Positions 1 through 8,989 of a stretch of 19,301 bases of DNA are shown one piece after another. The translations under genes were made by a program, and so were the position numbers. The notes beneath the pieces were generated by a model. That model was not told the origin of the DNA, did not search any database, and was given only the letters and a program-made list of their open reading frames with translations. The stretch is from Cyclostephanos tholiformis (taxonomy: Eukaryota > Bacillariophyta > Thalassiosirophyceae > Thalassiosirales > Thalassiosiraceae). Each line of letters opens with the position of its first letter. The first letter of the stretch is position 1. The DNA lies in assembly GCA_036939975.1 (NCBI GenBank), contig JALLPB010000473.1:1-19301 (forward strand). The letters are read 5' to 3'.

Positions 1-199
1 GACGGATTTAAATATTCGGTCACGAATATTTAACACCATTTTCAGTCCGTTTTCTAATTCGGATATGTCCATATCAATAGGGGGAAATGACTCCTCTCCA
101 CTCCTCTCCACACTGAAAAAAGTTGACAACTCTGTTATGTTAATGACCAACTGCCATTTCTTCTTCCTGCCAAAGCTTGAGCACAGAAAAATTTACTAC

Positions 200-1492
200 G
201 ATGCATTTCTACATAACTGGGGGATAACGGTTGTAACATTACTAAAAAAAAACTCCAAAGATGTCAAACAATTTGCAAGTTGTAATGACCCTTCCCTTTA
301 CTCCTTGACATCCATACACAGATAGATGAATCCCCAAAGGGATCTTGCTTCCTGAGCTCCTAAAATCAATCAGATTGATTTGGAACCTCTCTCTATAATG
401 GAGACTTTGAATTGTATTCTGCTTCCCTTGGCAGGCTCAGTGACAGGATTCTTCTTGAGGCAAACAATGCAAGTCTGGCAGTAATGCTTGACAAGCTCCT
501 GGGAGACATTGTAGTAATTGTCTTGGCAATAGGTCCAGGTTCTCTCTTGGCCCAAATGTGTCTGACCGCAATGCCAATCATCAATGGCATAGTAGGAAAC
601 CTCCTCCATGCACACCACAATTCTTCTTGGGACCATCTCCCCCTTGCTGCTCTTTTTGAGCCTCCTAAGATCTGTACGAGGTTCTGCTCCAGGAGGATTA
701 ATTATCCTCATGATGATACTGCTTCACGAGCTTGGTACCACTGGGATTCTGGTGGCAAAATGCTTGCAATCTGCTCTTTTCATACCCAGGTTCCATCTCC
801 CAAAGATTTACCTTTGGCCTCAAATTGGAAATAACATGGATGATGTGTTTAAGTACTTTGGACACATCCTGATGCAGCTACTTGATTCTGGTGACTCAAC
901 CCCACTGTCAGAGAGCATGGATGGAATGCCCTCTCCATGAAAGCGAGGTGATGCTGCTCCACAACTCGAGTAGCCATCTCATCCCTTGCCCTCCTTCCCT
1001 CCTCTGTGAAACCATCATCCACAGTATCAGTTATGCTGGTAACTTCAATAATATTGTCCTCCTCGAATATTTCATCCTCCTCTGCATTGTCATCATAGTC
1101 CTTGTCATCTTCATTGTCATGATCTCTTTTGTGCCTCTTGGCCCCATTTGCCTCCACTCTATACCCAGCCCTCCTCTTTGCATTATTTTTTGTTCCAGTT
1201 GATTGGGAAAGGGATGATACGGAGTTTTCCCCTCTGTTGTTTGGCATAGACAACGAAAAAGAGCATGCAATGTATGCTGGTGGCAGTGGTAGGGGGCAAT
1301 CAGTGCTCCTCTGTCCCCTCCTCCCAAGAACAGTAGTTAGGCCAGGTGCTGAGAAATGGACACTGTTACCACGAGCCAAGCAGTGAGATGTTTGCTCCCC
1401 TGGCCAGCAAGGGGCTCCTCATCCTGAGATGGCACTGTGGGTGCCATGGGGAGCGCCACCACCTCATCCACCCTCAGCTCGTCCACCATGGG
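200..1492 (-). pseudogene. Decayed integrase-type transposon gene (H2C2 zinc-binding plus rve remnant)
   Basis: Read on the minus strand, this is one old mobile-element gene broken by frameshifts. A short piece with start near 1492 runs into an acidic, Asp/Glu-rich segment (1379-849). After a further frame change comes a 113-residue piece (711-370) with an integrase-type H2C2 zinc-binding pattern: His47, His52, Cys78 and Cys81 of that piece, followed by CLKKNPVTEP. The reading then stops at a TGA near 373, but a shifted frame continues with QINLIDF, which resembles the start of an rve/DDE integrase core; after about 245 homology fades and stops appear. The family knowledge is that H2C2 modules precede rve cores in retroelement and KRBA2/Ginger-like integrases. 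Several frame breaks and a missing catalytic core mean it is not functional. The exact family (retroelement or integrase-type DNA transposon) cannot be settled because no termini were recognised. Confidence 0.6.
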
Positions 1493-2327
1493 TCTTCGCC
1501 ATGATGAGTTCCGTGTTGTTGTCTGTTGAGGGCAACAGCATTGATTCTATGCAGATAAAGCTGATTCTATGCCTCTAATTCTTACTTGAGATGTTTAAAG
1601 TTAATCCTATGTCCCACTTCTTGGCATCTAATATCAGATTAGTAAGCGGTAAACATATAAAAGCTGCGCTGATTTCACATACATAAAGTTGATTTTGCAT
1701 GACTTAAATCTCATGTAATATCAAATTTATACGACCCTCTTTACATGTATAATCAGCATTATATTAATTCAATATTACATGGCAGCTTGAATCAGCAGCA
1801 AAGAACAGAAAGCTGATTCTACCCATGTAATTCTGATTATATGATGATTCCATATTAGATGGCCTAAAATCAATATTAGCTACGACAGACCAAAGAAAAA
1901 TGGCCTGATTTTTCGTCCGTCAAACCAAAACTTCCCATAAAATCAAACATCATGAACAAACCTAGGTAATATCCATCATTAGGAATCAGTACAATAACCC
2001 AAAATCTGGTGACGAAAATTCACTCAGGCGTCGAAAAAAAGTTGATTTTGTGATTACTTATATAACGCCAAAATTTAAGGTTATTTATTGCTGTTCTCGT
2101 AACAATTCTTTACAACTCTTTTAAAAATAATCTCTCTGTTTCTGAACAAAATTACGTATGTAACCATCATGTGTACTACGAATGCCGCTCTCACAATTGT
2201 TCGAGGGGTGTCTAACAGACCATGCTGTCACAGTGCAGTTTTGATCATGTGTCTTCTAAGAGAAGAAAGACCAGCTTGATCTCAGAATATCACTCCACAC
2301 CATGTATTATTATTATTTGTGTTCGCA
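1493..2327. other. Gene-free AT-rich interval
   Basis: No credible coding region on either strand. The stretch is AT-rich and has scattered short words of the form (A/C)TGATTCTATG, for example near 1538-1571, with weaker versions near 1680, 1810-1850 and 2040. They are irregularly spaced, so this is not a tandem array. It may be decayed non-autonomous repeat DNA or the 5' side of the integrase fossil. Confidence 0.5.
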
Positions 2328-2330
2328 TAA
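2328..2330. repeat. Left target-site duplication (TAA)
   Basis: TAA lies directly outside the left terminal inverted repeat and is matched by TAA directly outside the right one. PIF/Harbinger elements insert at TWA and duplicate 3 bp, so this fits the transposase family found inside. Confidence 0.85.
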
Positions 2331-2353
2331 GGCTGTGATTTCTTTAGGGAATA
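2331..2353 (+). repeat. Left terminal inverted repeat of Harbinger element
   Basis: These 23 bp, beginning GGCTGTGATTTC, are the exact reverse complement of 5891-5913. They are the presumed recognition and cleavage end for the transposase. Confidence 0.93.
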
Positions 2354-2376
2354 CACAAATACACAAATACACAAAT
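2353..2376 (+). repeat. Left subterminal ACACAAAT array
   Basis: Three tandem ACACAAAT units follow the left terminal repeat. Two inverted units (ATTTGTGT) lie at 5870-5885 inside the right end, and more ACAAAT/ATTTGT words are scattered through 2490-2605. Repeated subterminal words are often binding sites for transposase or its partner; that role is inferred here. Confidence 0.75.
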
Positions 2377-2529
2377 GACCGGTGCGAAGGTTTTTTTTGT
2401 TCGCAGCTGTTCGTTCGTGTATTCGTTTTGTGCGAAATTGTGTTTATTGGCTCCGAATCCGCAAATGCACGGATATTTCCTACAAAATGACCATTTTTTT
2501 ATTTGTGTATCCGTAAAATTTTATTTGTG

Positions 2530-2567
2530 GCACAAATAAAAGCTCCAGCTGGAACTTTTATTTGTGC
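2530..2567. repeat. 38-bp near-perfect palindrome inside Harbinger left end
   Basis: A palindrome centred on CCAGCTGG with arms reading GCACAAATAAAAG; only one base pair (2543 with 2554) is mismatched. The arms carry the same ACAAAT word as the subterminal repeats. It lies about 140 bp upstream of the transposase start and could be a regulatory or transposase-binding site. Confidence 0.75.
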
Positions 2568-2708
2568 ACAAATAGAAGGGTCCGAATACACAAATAGACC
2601 TACATAGGATGAGATAGTACGTAAAGGTACTCTAGAATGGTCTCGACTCCTCTGAAAATAATGGACATGCCAAAAATCACCATACGATGGTGGTGATTCT
2701 ATGATATT

Positions 2709-4151
2709 ATGAATCCCCCTCCCATTGACGATCCGTTCCCTTTGTATGATTTTTCGTCTGAATTCTTGCCGCCCCCTGATTTTGACGAATCATTTAATTT
2801 CGATTTTGAGGAATCATTTAATTTTGATGACGTTAGTGCTGCCAGCAATTCGTCATTTTACGGCAGGTATGATGACGAATCGTGCTCTCTGTCAGTTGAG
2901 GACTACGTTCAGTTGCATCATCGTCGCCGTCGCAGGAGGGCACGCCGAAGAAAAAATCGGCACTTTCGCAAAGACAGTGTCTTGTTATCCCCTTGGTACG
3001 TGAATTTCCTTCGTCCGGGGATCGTTCGTGATCTAACTCATGAGCTGTCCAGCTCCGATCGTTTTGGAGAATTTCGATCGCTATTTCGGATGTCGCTGTC
3101 AAAGGTTGAGGAGTTAACGGATATTCTCATCAACCGGGGATATATTCGTACTCCAAGATCGCTCAAGTTTCAAGAGGTGTTTCGAGAGCGGAGTGAGTTA
3201 TTTGTTTTGTCGGCGCTCTACCGCCTTGGAAACTGTAACTCGTTTCGTCAGTGTCGTTCATCGACGTTTATCAGCATATCTGAGATACGAAAATTTTTCA
3301 ACACCTTCATAGATGCAATGGTAAATATGAAGGAAGAGTATGTGTATTTGCCTCGTAATCTCACCGAATTAAGGCGATTGTCCGTTGATTACGACAACGT
3401 TGGCTTGCCCGGTTGTTGCGGGTCTATGGACGTTGTCCATGTTAAGTGGTGTTCTTGTCCAACTGGTGATCACAATCGTGCAAAGGGTAAATCCAGCTAT
3501 CCGACTCTTGCATTTCAATGCCTAACAAATTTCAATCGTAGGATAATTGGCATATTTGGACCACAGTTCGGAAGTCGTAACGACAAAGAGATTGTGAAGG
3601 AAGATCCGAATGTTCATCTTGTCCGCAACGGTTGGTTTAAGGATGTCAAGTGGAATTATTACGACACGGATGGCCAAATTCGCGAGGATCGTGGGGTGTA
3701 TTTAATCTGTGACAACGGGTACCATAGGTGGCCAACATCGATTTCGCCATATGAAAGATCGGACAACACAACAATCGAGGGTTTTTTTTCAACAAATCTG
3801 GAAAGTGTCCGAAAGGACGTCGAATGCACTTTTGGCATTCTTAAAAAACGCTGGAACATGCTCAACGCGGGACTGCACTACCGGGACATTAAGGTGTGTG
3901 AAAAAATATTTGTTACGTGTTGTTGTCTACATAACTTCCTTCTCGATCAGAGGGAGTATTGTTCCAACAGCAGAGTTGGTCGGGGTCTGCCGATAGGGGA
4001 CGACGGGATTTGGTTGGACGGTCACACTACATCTCTGGGAACGGTGAATGATTCCGCGCTATCGATACAATTTGGGAGGCGTCGATCCCTTTTAGCAATT
4101 CATCTCAAAGCATTTCGTCGTCTCGGTCGGAATTACAGCAGTGACGACTAA
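2709..4151 (+). CDS. PIF/Harbinger DDE transposase (HARBI1-like nuclease)
   Basis: This is a 480-residue single-exon protein. Residues 1-60 are acidic and Phe/Asp-rich. Residues 71-89 are a dense Arg/Lys run that could act as a nuclear localisation or DNA-binding segment. From about 235 the DDE_Tnp_4 nuclease fold is recognisable: GSMDVVH with Asp241, the family GSRND motif at 288-292, CDNGYHRWP with Asp335, and RKDVECTFGILKKRW with Glu372, then the family's CLHNF segment near 406-410. Asp241, Asp335 and Glu372 fit the catalytic triad. The enzyme would excise and insert the element at TWA sites in the nucleus. The frame is intact, of normal family length, and starts at the first ATG downstream of the palindrome. 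Residue assignment is by motif, not alignment. Confidence 0.92.
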   Translation: MNPPPIDDPFPLYDFSSEFLPPPDFDESFNFDFEESFNFDDVSAASNSSFYGRYDDESCSLSVEDYVQLHHRRRRRRARRRKNRHFRKDSVLLSPWYVNFLRPGIVRDLTHELSSSDRFGEFRSLFRMSLSKVEELTDILINRGYIRTPRSLKFQEVFRERSELFVLSALYRLGNCNSFRQCRSSTFISISEIRKFFNTFIDAMVNMKEEYVYLPRNLTELRRLSVDYDNVGLPGCCGSMDVVHVKWCSCPTGDHNRAKGKSSYPTLAFQCLTNFNRRIIGIFGPQFGSRNDKEIVKEDPNVHLVRNGWFKDVKWNYYDTDGQIREDRGVYLICDNGYHRWPTSISPYERSDNTTIEGFFSTNLESVRKDVECTFGILKKRWNMLNAGLHYRDIKVCEKIFVTCCCLHNFLLDQREYCSNSRVGRGLPIGDDGIWLDGHTTSLGTVNDSALSIQFGRRRSLLAIHLKAFRRLGRNYSSDD

Positions 4152-4236
4152 AAGTATCATATTGACATAATGTTTTAGTGACTTGAATTATATTTAGTAA
4201 ACATAATAATGTAGTTGCGACGTAAATTATATTTAG

Positions 4237-4260
4237 TAATCGTAATCGTAATCGTAATCG
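4237..4260. repeat. (TAATCG)x4 tandem repeat between convergent transposon genes
   Basis: Four exact TAATCG units lie in the 153-bp gap between the two convergent stop codons. Just before them an AATTATATTTAGTAA word occurs twice (near 4185 and 4224). The gap probably holds both 3' ends; no specific terminator is identifiable. Confidence 0.8.
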
Positions 4261-4304
4261 TCATTATTAGTAATCATAATTAGTGGCTGAAATAGTCGTC
4301 ATCC

Positions 4305-5647
4305 TTAGTCGCTTCGCTGGGATGGAGTGTCATACATAGAAGAGAGAGGCGTCTCGGACAATGTACTCTCCTCCCCTCCTGTCCCCGTCATCTTGTTGAT
4401 CAACGCAACAAGCATCTCGTTGTATTGTTGTTCCCCGTGGACACTCTTATATACATCCGCATTCTCACGCAACAGCCGAATCTTTGTCTGGATGGTGTCA
4501 ATTGCTATCTTCTCCGCTTGTGCCTGCATTCCAACCACCCTTGCCTTCTTCAACTGTTGATCAACATCACCGCTTTTGTCGAGTGTTCGCTGGCCTCTCG
4601 CATGTTCTCTCTCCCCCAGAATTAAACTCCTCCTCTCTTCCCTCGCCTCAACCCGTGTGCGACCAGGAGGCAAAGTAGTGGGATGCATGCTTATGTCCTT
4701 ACAATCTTTGTGCACAAGACAGCATAACATATACTTGCAAGGGGAGGCTGTTAGCCACCACGTCTCGCTTATCTGCGCACGAACAGATATCGGGTCGTCG
4801 TAGTCGACACCTTCTTCGTTCTGAACAACAAGAAAATGAATACGAACGTTAGACGATTGAACAGGGGACCAAAAAACAGACGGTGAATAATTGACTATAC
4901 TACCGGATTCTTTTCCTTCCAAAGGGCCTCAACCAGCGGCATCTTCATGTGCCGCAGTTGGTTCGAGCCACTAGGAAGCTCTGACAGACTTCCAACTCCA
5001 GGAATTTTCTTCGCAAAATTCCGAATCTCCGTCAGTTCAGTTTCGTACTTCCTCCACAGACTCTGTCCACTATTTTCCTTTTTGGCGTTCTTATATTTAA
5101 TCCGCATATTGACGCGGATATTTTCGTGGACGAACATGTCGTCGTCAATCTCATCCAGAATACTCATATACCTTTGGAAAAATACACTCTCTTTTTTTTC
5201 TTTCTTCATCGGATCCATTCCACGAACTGCGGCACCCGCCTCGACAAAAATGCAAAGCTCCACAGACGCGCGATTCACCTCGTTGATCTTGTTCCCCTCA
5301 AGATAGTGCTTCAGCCTGTCAACGAACGAATACCGGCTTACCTCATTATCAGTCGGCGTCGGCGGGTCGTGATCCGCAGTGGGAGAGATGAGCGGACTCT
5401 CCGGGGGGTCCACGTAATCATCATCATCATCCGACTTGTCATCGAAGCCCGTTGTCTTCGCCCCCGCAACGCGCGTTGTAGATGGGATGCTGAGATTGTC
5501 ATCATCCTCACTTGATTCGAACGAATCCAATCTCCGAGAGATGGAATCTCCACGAGGAGCCATAAAAGGACCATCTGTGGGAGAGCGCTCGAAATGACCA
5601 GGTGCCTCGTCCACAACAGTCGCCACTGGAATAGGCGGAGGGTGCAT
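4305..5647 (-). CDS. Harbinger accessory protein (ORF2), two exons
   Basis: Exon 1 is 5647-4904 (248 codons) and exon 2 is 4820-4305 (171 codons plus stop). The 83-nt intron begins GTAGTATAG and ends CTTGTTGTTCAG with a pyrimidine-rich 3' end; it is phase 0, so reading passes from WKEKNP directly to NEEGVDYDDP. Without splicing the frame stops two codons past the donor. The 419-residue product has a disordered Asp/Ser/Pro-rich start (1-100), a Lys/Asp-rich helical middle (about 105-235) and a charged, probably coiled-coil C-terminal third (about 310-400). PIF/Harbinger elements usually carry a second Myb/SANT-like protein that brings the transposase to the nucleus and DNA. Position and orientation fit that role, but no convincing Trp-spaced Myb repeat is visible, so function is inferred from context. 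Confidence 0.75.
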
Positions 5648-5890
5648 TGCGGAGAGTCTCTGGTTTGCCTTGTCTTTGGCAGCACGCTTTGGGGATTCAC
5701 GCGTCTTTGGAGGCTTATTATCTCTTGATTAATAATTGTGAGGTGGGCATGCAGCAGTATCTGCGTATCTGCACATCTGCGGTCTCTGTGCCAAAAAAAA
5801 CACAGAAGAACACGCTCGCACACAAAAGCCACCACCCGAAAACAAATGTTCCTCAGTGTTCGTTCGTGTATTTGTGTATTTGTGTAATTA

Positions 5891-5913
5891 TATTCCCTAA
5901 AGAAATCACAGCC
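5891..5913 (-). repeat. Right terminal inverted repeat of Harbinger element
   Basis: Exact 23-bp inverted copy of 2331-2353. Immediately inside are two ATTTGTGT units at 5870-5885. A 16-bp word, TGTTCGTTCGTGTATT, occurs at 5857-5872 and also, in the same orientation, at 2408-2423 in the left end. Confidence 0.93.
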
Positions 5914-5916
5914 TAA
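5914..5916. repeat. Right target-site duplication (TAA)
   Basis: TAA directly follows the right terminal inverted repeat and matches 2328-2330. The inferred empty site reads GTTCGCATAACGGGCTAC. Confidence 0.85.
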
Positions 5917-6117
5917 CGGGCTACTTAAAGCTAGAGGGTGGAGTTGTGTGTAAAAATCGACCACAATCGTGGTCCGAAAGCGTTTTTCACTTGTATTTAG
6001 TAAATAGTTCAGGTAATTTCCTTTGAGATCTCATGGTCCGTACGTTGTTGCTCAAAATCGTGATAACCACTTTTAAACTTTCCTTCTTTGCAATATATTG
6101 TAAATAATCATAACTCG

Positions 6118-6137
6118 ATGATAGCCCGACGAATCGA

Positions 6138-6170
<33 letters not shown>

Positions 6171-6314
6171 GATATTCGGCATCCTATCGTCATCCTCCAT
6201 CATCGGATGCTGTTGCGCATTGCTGCCCTCGCCTCCCCTCCCGCGGCATCGTCATCCCGTCCGTCACATCGTTCGACCGCGGCTGCTGCCAATCGCCGAG
6301 CGTCCCACCCACCA

Positions 6315-6349
<35 letters not shown>

Positions 6350-8343
6350 CGTCGTCGACTGCGAGGTGGTTCGGACCGACGGACGATGACATGGTCGACG
6401 AAGACAACGACGAGGCGCTTCTCGAGTCTGTTGAATCGTCGACCCTGATCAACCTGTGCGAATCCTACTCCCTGTCGTCGTCGGGGACCAAGGCCGATAT
6501 GCTGCGTCGCCTGCGCGAATATGCCGAGGAGCGCGCGGAGGAGGACAGAGCGCGACGCGCGGGCAGGGCGAGACGGGTCGAGTCCAATCTCGAGGGGAAA
6601 GCGCGACACTCCATCGTGGGTGACGACGGTGGATCGTTCGGCGGATACGACGACGATGACGACGACGAGGCCCGTGGCTACTTCTACTACGCGGCGGCGG
6701 AGACGTCGACGCCTGGGGGGAAGACCCTACCAACGCCCGCTGCCGCCGTGGGGGGGAGGAAATCCCCGTCGCTAATCACCGCTCCGGTCCTGCCCATCGA
6801 CGTCGTGCCGAACGCAAACGGCGAGCGCGTCGTGACGATATACTCCACGTCCGACCGTAACGACCTGACGGGCGCGACGTATCAGCCGGGTGTCGCGGCG
6901 GACTTCTCCCTGGATTCCGCATCGCAATACAGACGTAGGAAGGGGACGACGATCGACGATATCGCGACGACGGGTGAACAGGATGCCGCCATCGGCGCGA
7001 GGAGGCGCGGCGATGCCGCCGACTCGGGGAAAAACCTGGAGTGGGCCAAGCGGGAGATATCCGAATTGGTAAGGAATTTACTCGCCACCACGGGCGCTCC
7101 AGCGTTCCAGGACAATTATGATGATGACGAAGACGACAACGGTGACGGTGGGGGAAATATTTCTTCCCGATCGAACGCGTTCGCCTCTCCGTATGGTTTC
7201 GTTGGATTTGATCCAGACCGCGTCCCACCCGACGTCCTGTCCGGGGCCTCCCCTGCCCTCCGCGCCGGTGACGGACGAACGCTAAAGGAGGTGCTGTCGG
7301 AGTACGAGCTCCAAGCGATCGGTCACGACGGCTATAACGCCGACGACAGGTCCAAGGGCGGGGGTCACTATCGGGTGGTGGAGGAGGTCGGGTCCTTCCT
7401 TGAGGGTTATCGTAAGGCCGAGGTTCGCAGGATCGCCAGGGAGACGTCGACGATGATGCTGGATCGACTCGTGAAAGAGGGGGTGAAGGGATTGGATCTA
7501 TTACTCGCGGGGATGGCCAGGGAGGGGGATAATAACAACGACCGGGGAGGCATGAGAGCGTCGTCCGAGGGAGGCGAGTTGAACGGCGCCTTGGTCAGGT
7601 ACCTGGAAGAGGCGATACGGTCGCAGGAACGACGGGTGAAGAGGCCCCCCGTCGCGCCGCGGGTCGACGATTACTACGGCGATGATGGTGGCGTAGTTGA
7701 GACGGACCTGATGTGGAACGTCACCAGGGGTGAGGACGGGACGATGATAGAGACGATCGATCCCAATACGCCCATGGTGAAGCGTATGCTCCGAGAGGAA
7801 TTGGAAAAAACGACCAAGAACGGAGACGGAGGCGCGGGCGGCGCAGCCTCAGACGCCCTGCTGATCACGATGACCGTGCAGGAGAAAATTCTTCTGCTCC
7901 TAAAACTTTTGAGGGATCGGGTGAAGGTCGAGGCGGTAGTTGGGAACGATGCGCACGCGAGGAATCTTAAATTGTTGGCCTACGCGCTGAGGGCCGCGAA
8001 TGATGAAGAACGACATTCGTTGATATTGGACGAGCTGGGACATTCGTTGGATGTGAGTGAATTCAAAATTTTCGATCTCATTTAATGACGCGTGTTGCAC
8101 ACTTATGAAGCCGTTTTTGTTTTCATCGCGTCGAATATACTCCAGGCCCTCGATGTGTTCTCTGATCTCGTTACAGCCTCCCTCGACTATGCAGAGGCGC
8201 GGTCGAATGACGATTTCATGCCCGGTGATAGGCGATCTTTGACCATTTCGCCAGTTCTCGACATTTCGAAACTGCAGAAGATTAAAGTAATTGTTGAAAG
8301 GATCAAGACGAAACAAAGCTGGAAGGCATCGGGTGGATTGTAA
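6118..8343 (+). CDS. SAP-domain protein with N-terminal targeting sequence, two exons
   Basis: Exon 1 is 6118-8052 and exon 2 is 8146-8343, separated by a 93-nt phase-0 intron with GTGAGT donor and ATACTCCAG acceptor; the product has about 710 residues. The frame is open 30 nt further upstream, but 6118 is the first ATG. The N-terminus (MIARRID, 11 alanines, IFGIL, then GCCCALLPSP) looks like a signal peptide followed by an Arg/His/Pro/Ser-rich stretch, which in diatoms can be a bipartite plastid presequence. A SAP-like helix-turn-helix lies at about 101-140 (LINLCESYSLSSSGTKADMLRRL), a motif known for DNA or RNA binding. The middle is long, acidic and low-complexity. The C-terminal 150 residues are helical and end KQSWKASGGL. 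Nucleic-acid binding is likely; plastid location is an inference. Low-complexity runs come from GCC, TCG and GAC microsatellites. Confidence 0.8.
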
Positions 8344-8989
8344 AGTTTGATCATGATTGATGTTTCTCCGTCCATTAGGGCGCTTCTCGAAGCGCGACTA
8401 CTTCCCAATGTCTAGCGAAAACTATCAATCTGATATCTCTGGTTTGGACATTTTTTGCAGAATCATTCTTCGCCCTGCCTCAGTCCAAAATACAATACAT
8501 TCACAGCGCTTAGAGCTTTCATAATACCATAGAGAGAGAATTAAATATAGATGTTTAGATGTGTGATACCCTCTGGAGAGAGTCACGTGACGTTCGCACT
8601 TTGATGAGATCGTACCTCAAGAGTAGGAGTGGGGCGGTTTGGATGCGAACCAAGCACGATAAAGAGAGATATCTCGAGAAAATGAGTAAATCTCTTCATC
8701 ATCGTCCCGGCCATCCCCGTACTAGTGACCTACATTTCCACCGCCGCCACAAGACCCATGTAGGAACACCCCCATTTCGAGCCACCAAAATGTTCAAGGC
8801 AATAATATACTCCCACATTGGGCTTAATGCCGCATCGTCTGCATTTTCGCCACCACAATTCCCACCGCGGGGTAGAGCCTGTGGGAACACCCCCAGTTTG
8901 AATCCATCACCCATGTTCAGCGGGAGGACGGTTTGCGTACCAAGTACTTGTCGAGGCCACAAAGCTGCGGTAAAAAATAGTACGACGCT
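8344..8989. other. Intergenic interval between convergent SAP-protein and MPDU1 genes
   Basis: No credible gene. Contents: a perfect hairpin GCGCTTC-TC-GAAGCGC at 8380-8395, and an imperfect direct repeat in which GGAACACCCCCA followed by about 28 related bases ending ATGTTCA occurs near 8762 and again near 8883 (spacing about 120 bp), with related CCACCGC blocks before each copy. A 184-codon frame across the area overlaps the MPDU1 3' end and is taken as chance. Confidence 0.55.

Larger units (their letters stand above)
2331..5913 (+). mobile_element. Complete PIF/Harbinger DNA transposon, 3583 bp
   Basis: The element is bounded by perfect 23-bp terminal inverted repeats that begin GGCTGTGATTTC, flanked on both sides by TAA (target-site duplication). 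Just inside each end are ACACAAAT repeats in inverted orientation (three at the left, two at the right). It holds a DDE transposase on the plus strand (2709-4151) and a spliced accessory gene on the minus strand (5647-4305), arranged convergently. Two-gene organisation, 3-bp TWA duplication and a HARBI1-like nuclease are the hallmarks of PIF/Harbinger. The intact ends and open reading frames suggest a recent insertion that may still be autonomous. It sits about 200 bp upstream of the SAP-domain gene. Confidence 0.93.

Noticed and set aside
65..325. 86-codon plus-strand frame
   Set aside because: It overlaps the decayed integrase core on the other strand and has no features of a protein family.
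4237..4260. CRISPR-like or satellite array
   Set aside because: Only four 6-bp units without spacers: a simple sequence repeat.
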